In this document: one piece after another, positions 6,173 through 7,296 of the stretch
Layout: each line of letters begins with the position of its first letter
Position numbering within the stretch: position 1 is the stretch's first letter
NCBI GenBank assembly: GCA_020056865.1
Contig: JAGVGX010000157.1
Location: 1-7,296, forward strand
Direction of reading: 5' to 3'
Source of the DNA: Desulfobacterales bacterium
GTDB lineage: Bacteria; Desulfobacterota; Desulfobacteria; Desulfobacterales; BuS5
Length of the DNA: 7,296 bases
Made by a program: the position numbers and the translations under genes
The notes under the pieces: generated by a model
What the model was told of the DNA's origin: nothing
The model's database searches: none
Seen by the model: only the letters and a program-made list of their open reading frames with translations

Positions 6173-7296
6173 ATGAGCAATTTGCTGATTGAAATAGGTG
6201 CGGAAGAAATACCTGCCGGATATATTGTCCCTGCATTAAAGGCGTTTTCAGAGCTTATTTTAAATAAACTGAAGGAAAATCGTATAGAACACGGCATTGC
6301 AAATACGTTTGGAACGCCAAGAAGACTTGCTGTAGTTGTTTTTGGTGTTGCAGGCAAACAGCAGGACATAATAACTGAAATTGCAGGCCCACCACAACGA
6401 ATTGGTTTTGATGATAAGGGAAATCCAACGGTTGCGGCTGAAAAATTTGCTCAAAAGGCCAACATACAGGTTAACCAGATCAAAACAAAAGAAACCGGAA
6501 AAGGCACGTATCTGTATGCGGAAAAAAAAGAAAAAGGTGTTTTAACAAAAACCATTTTAAAAAACATACTGCCTGAAGTAATTTTATCGGTTCCTTTTCC
6601 AAAAACCATGCGATGGGCCGATTCCTCCGTTGAATTTGCAAGACCCATTATATCTGTTCTATCGCTTTTAGACAGCCATGCGATTCAATTTAAAATTGGA
6701 GAGATTCAAAGCAGCAGATATACGTTTGGTCACCCGTTTATGTTCCCAGGCAAAATAAACATTACGTCACCGGAATCCTACATTGATCAATTACAATCCG
6801 CTCATGTTTACATTGATATAAACAAAAGGCGCGCGCACATTGAAAAAAGCATTAAAAAAGCAGCTTCTGATCTCGAGGGAAGTATTTTGCCCGACGTAGA
6901 ACTTTTGGATATTGTCACCAACCTTGTTGAATACCCGGAGGTTGTCATCGGCCGGTTTGATAAAAAATTTCTTGAACTTCCTGATGAGGTTTTAATTACT
7001 TCCATGCGGGAACATCAAAAATATTTTAGCGTGACAGATAACAACGGTCAGCTTTTGCCTTATTTTATAGCAGTAAATAATACAAAGGCTAATGATATGG
7101 CTGTTGTCGCCAAAGGCCATGAAAGGGTTCTCCGGTCACGTCTTGAAGACGCCATGTTTTTTTTCAAAAGCGATCTTGGCGTTAGTGTTGAAACAAGGAT
7201 CAACAATCTTAAAAAGGTTTTGTTCCAGTCAAAACTCGGGTCTGTGTACGAAAAGGTAAAGCGGGTTCAACATGTTGCCGAATATCTTGCAGACCA
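6173..7296 (+). CDS. glyS: Glycyl-tRNA synthetase beta subunit, N-terminal part (runs off the window)
   Basis: Beta subunit of alpha2beta2 glycyl-tRNA synthetase, which provides most of the tRNA recognition. The window holds 374 complete codons, a little over half of the usual length near 690. Recognisable segments in order are LLIEIGAEEIPAGY (4-17), TFGTPRRLAV (45-54), GPPQRIGFDDKGNPTVAA (72-89), FPKTMRWAD (142-150), FARPI (155-159), FGHPF (185-189), LVEYPEVVIGRFD (251-263), LITSMREHQKYFSV (274-287), AVNNTKAND (300-308), GHERVLRSRLEDAMFFF (315-331) and KLGSVYEKVKR (354-364). The frame is uninterrupted to the right edge. The HD-like and anticodon-binding C-terminal regions lie outside. The start is well supported by AGAGG at 6163-6167 and follows glyQ by 8 bases, the usual glyQS order. 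Confidence 0.96.
   Translation, partial: MSNLLIEIGAEEIPAGYIVPALKAFSELILNKLKENRIEHGIANTFGTPRRLAVVVFGVAGKQQDIITEIAGPPQRIGFDDKGNPTVAAEKFAQKANIQVNQIKTKETGKGTYLYAEKKEKGVLTKTILKNILPEVILSVPFPKTMRWADSSVEFARPIISVLSLLDSHAIQFKIGEIQSSRYTFGHPFMFPGKINITSPESYIDQLQSAHVYIDINKRRAHIEKSIKKAASDLEGSILPDVELLDIVTNLVEYPEVVIGRFDKKFLELPDEVLITSMREHQKYFSVTDNNGQLLPYFIAVNNTKANDMAVVAKGHERVLRSRLEDAMFFFKSDLGVSVETRINNLKKVLFQSKLGSVYEKVKRVQHVAEYLAD

Overview
This window looks like a vertically inherited housekeeping operon, all on the + strand, from an AT-rich Gram-negative bacterium. The best guess is a deltaproteobacterium (Desulfobacterota, Desulfobacterales-like). That placement is inferred from the gene set (SurA-type chaperone, RodZ, MgtE, RecO, a GHMP sugar kinase, alpha/beta-type glycyl-tRNA synthetase) and from the style of the proteins. 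It was not tested by a database search.

Layout: bases 1-95 hold the last 30 codons of an unidentified upstream gene. Bases 96-282 are the only real intergenic space. They carry a striking inverted array of degenerate 7-bp repeats (about 171-251) that can fold into one long imperfect hairpin. Then come surA-like (283-1299), rodZ (1329-2066), mgtE (2090-3442), recO (3447-4235), a GHMP-family kinase (4220-5281), glyQ (5274-6164) and the first 374 codons of glyS (6173 to the window end). Gaps between genes are 29, 23, 4, -16, -8 and 8 bases, with no terminator-like structure between them. The run therefore reads as one transcript with probable translational coupling from mgtE onward.

How the genes fit together: SurA (periplasmic folding of outer-membrane proteins) and RodZ (membrane anchor of the MreB cytoskeleton) serve the envelope. 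MgtE imports Mg2+. RecO acts in RecFOR recombinational repair. GlyQ and GlyS form the two subunits of glycyl-tRNA synthetase. The kinase is the one member without an obvious role. Its three GHMP motifs are intact and resemble those of sugar or heptose-phosphate kinases, but the substrate cannot be told from sequence.

No defence system, mobile element, CRISPR array or RNA gene was seen. The two points most worth a second look are the inverted heptamer array in front of surA and the overlapping placement of the kinase between recO and glyQ.
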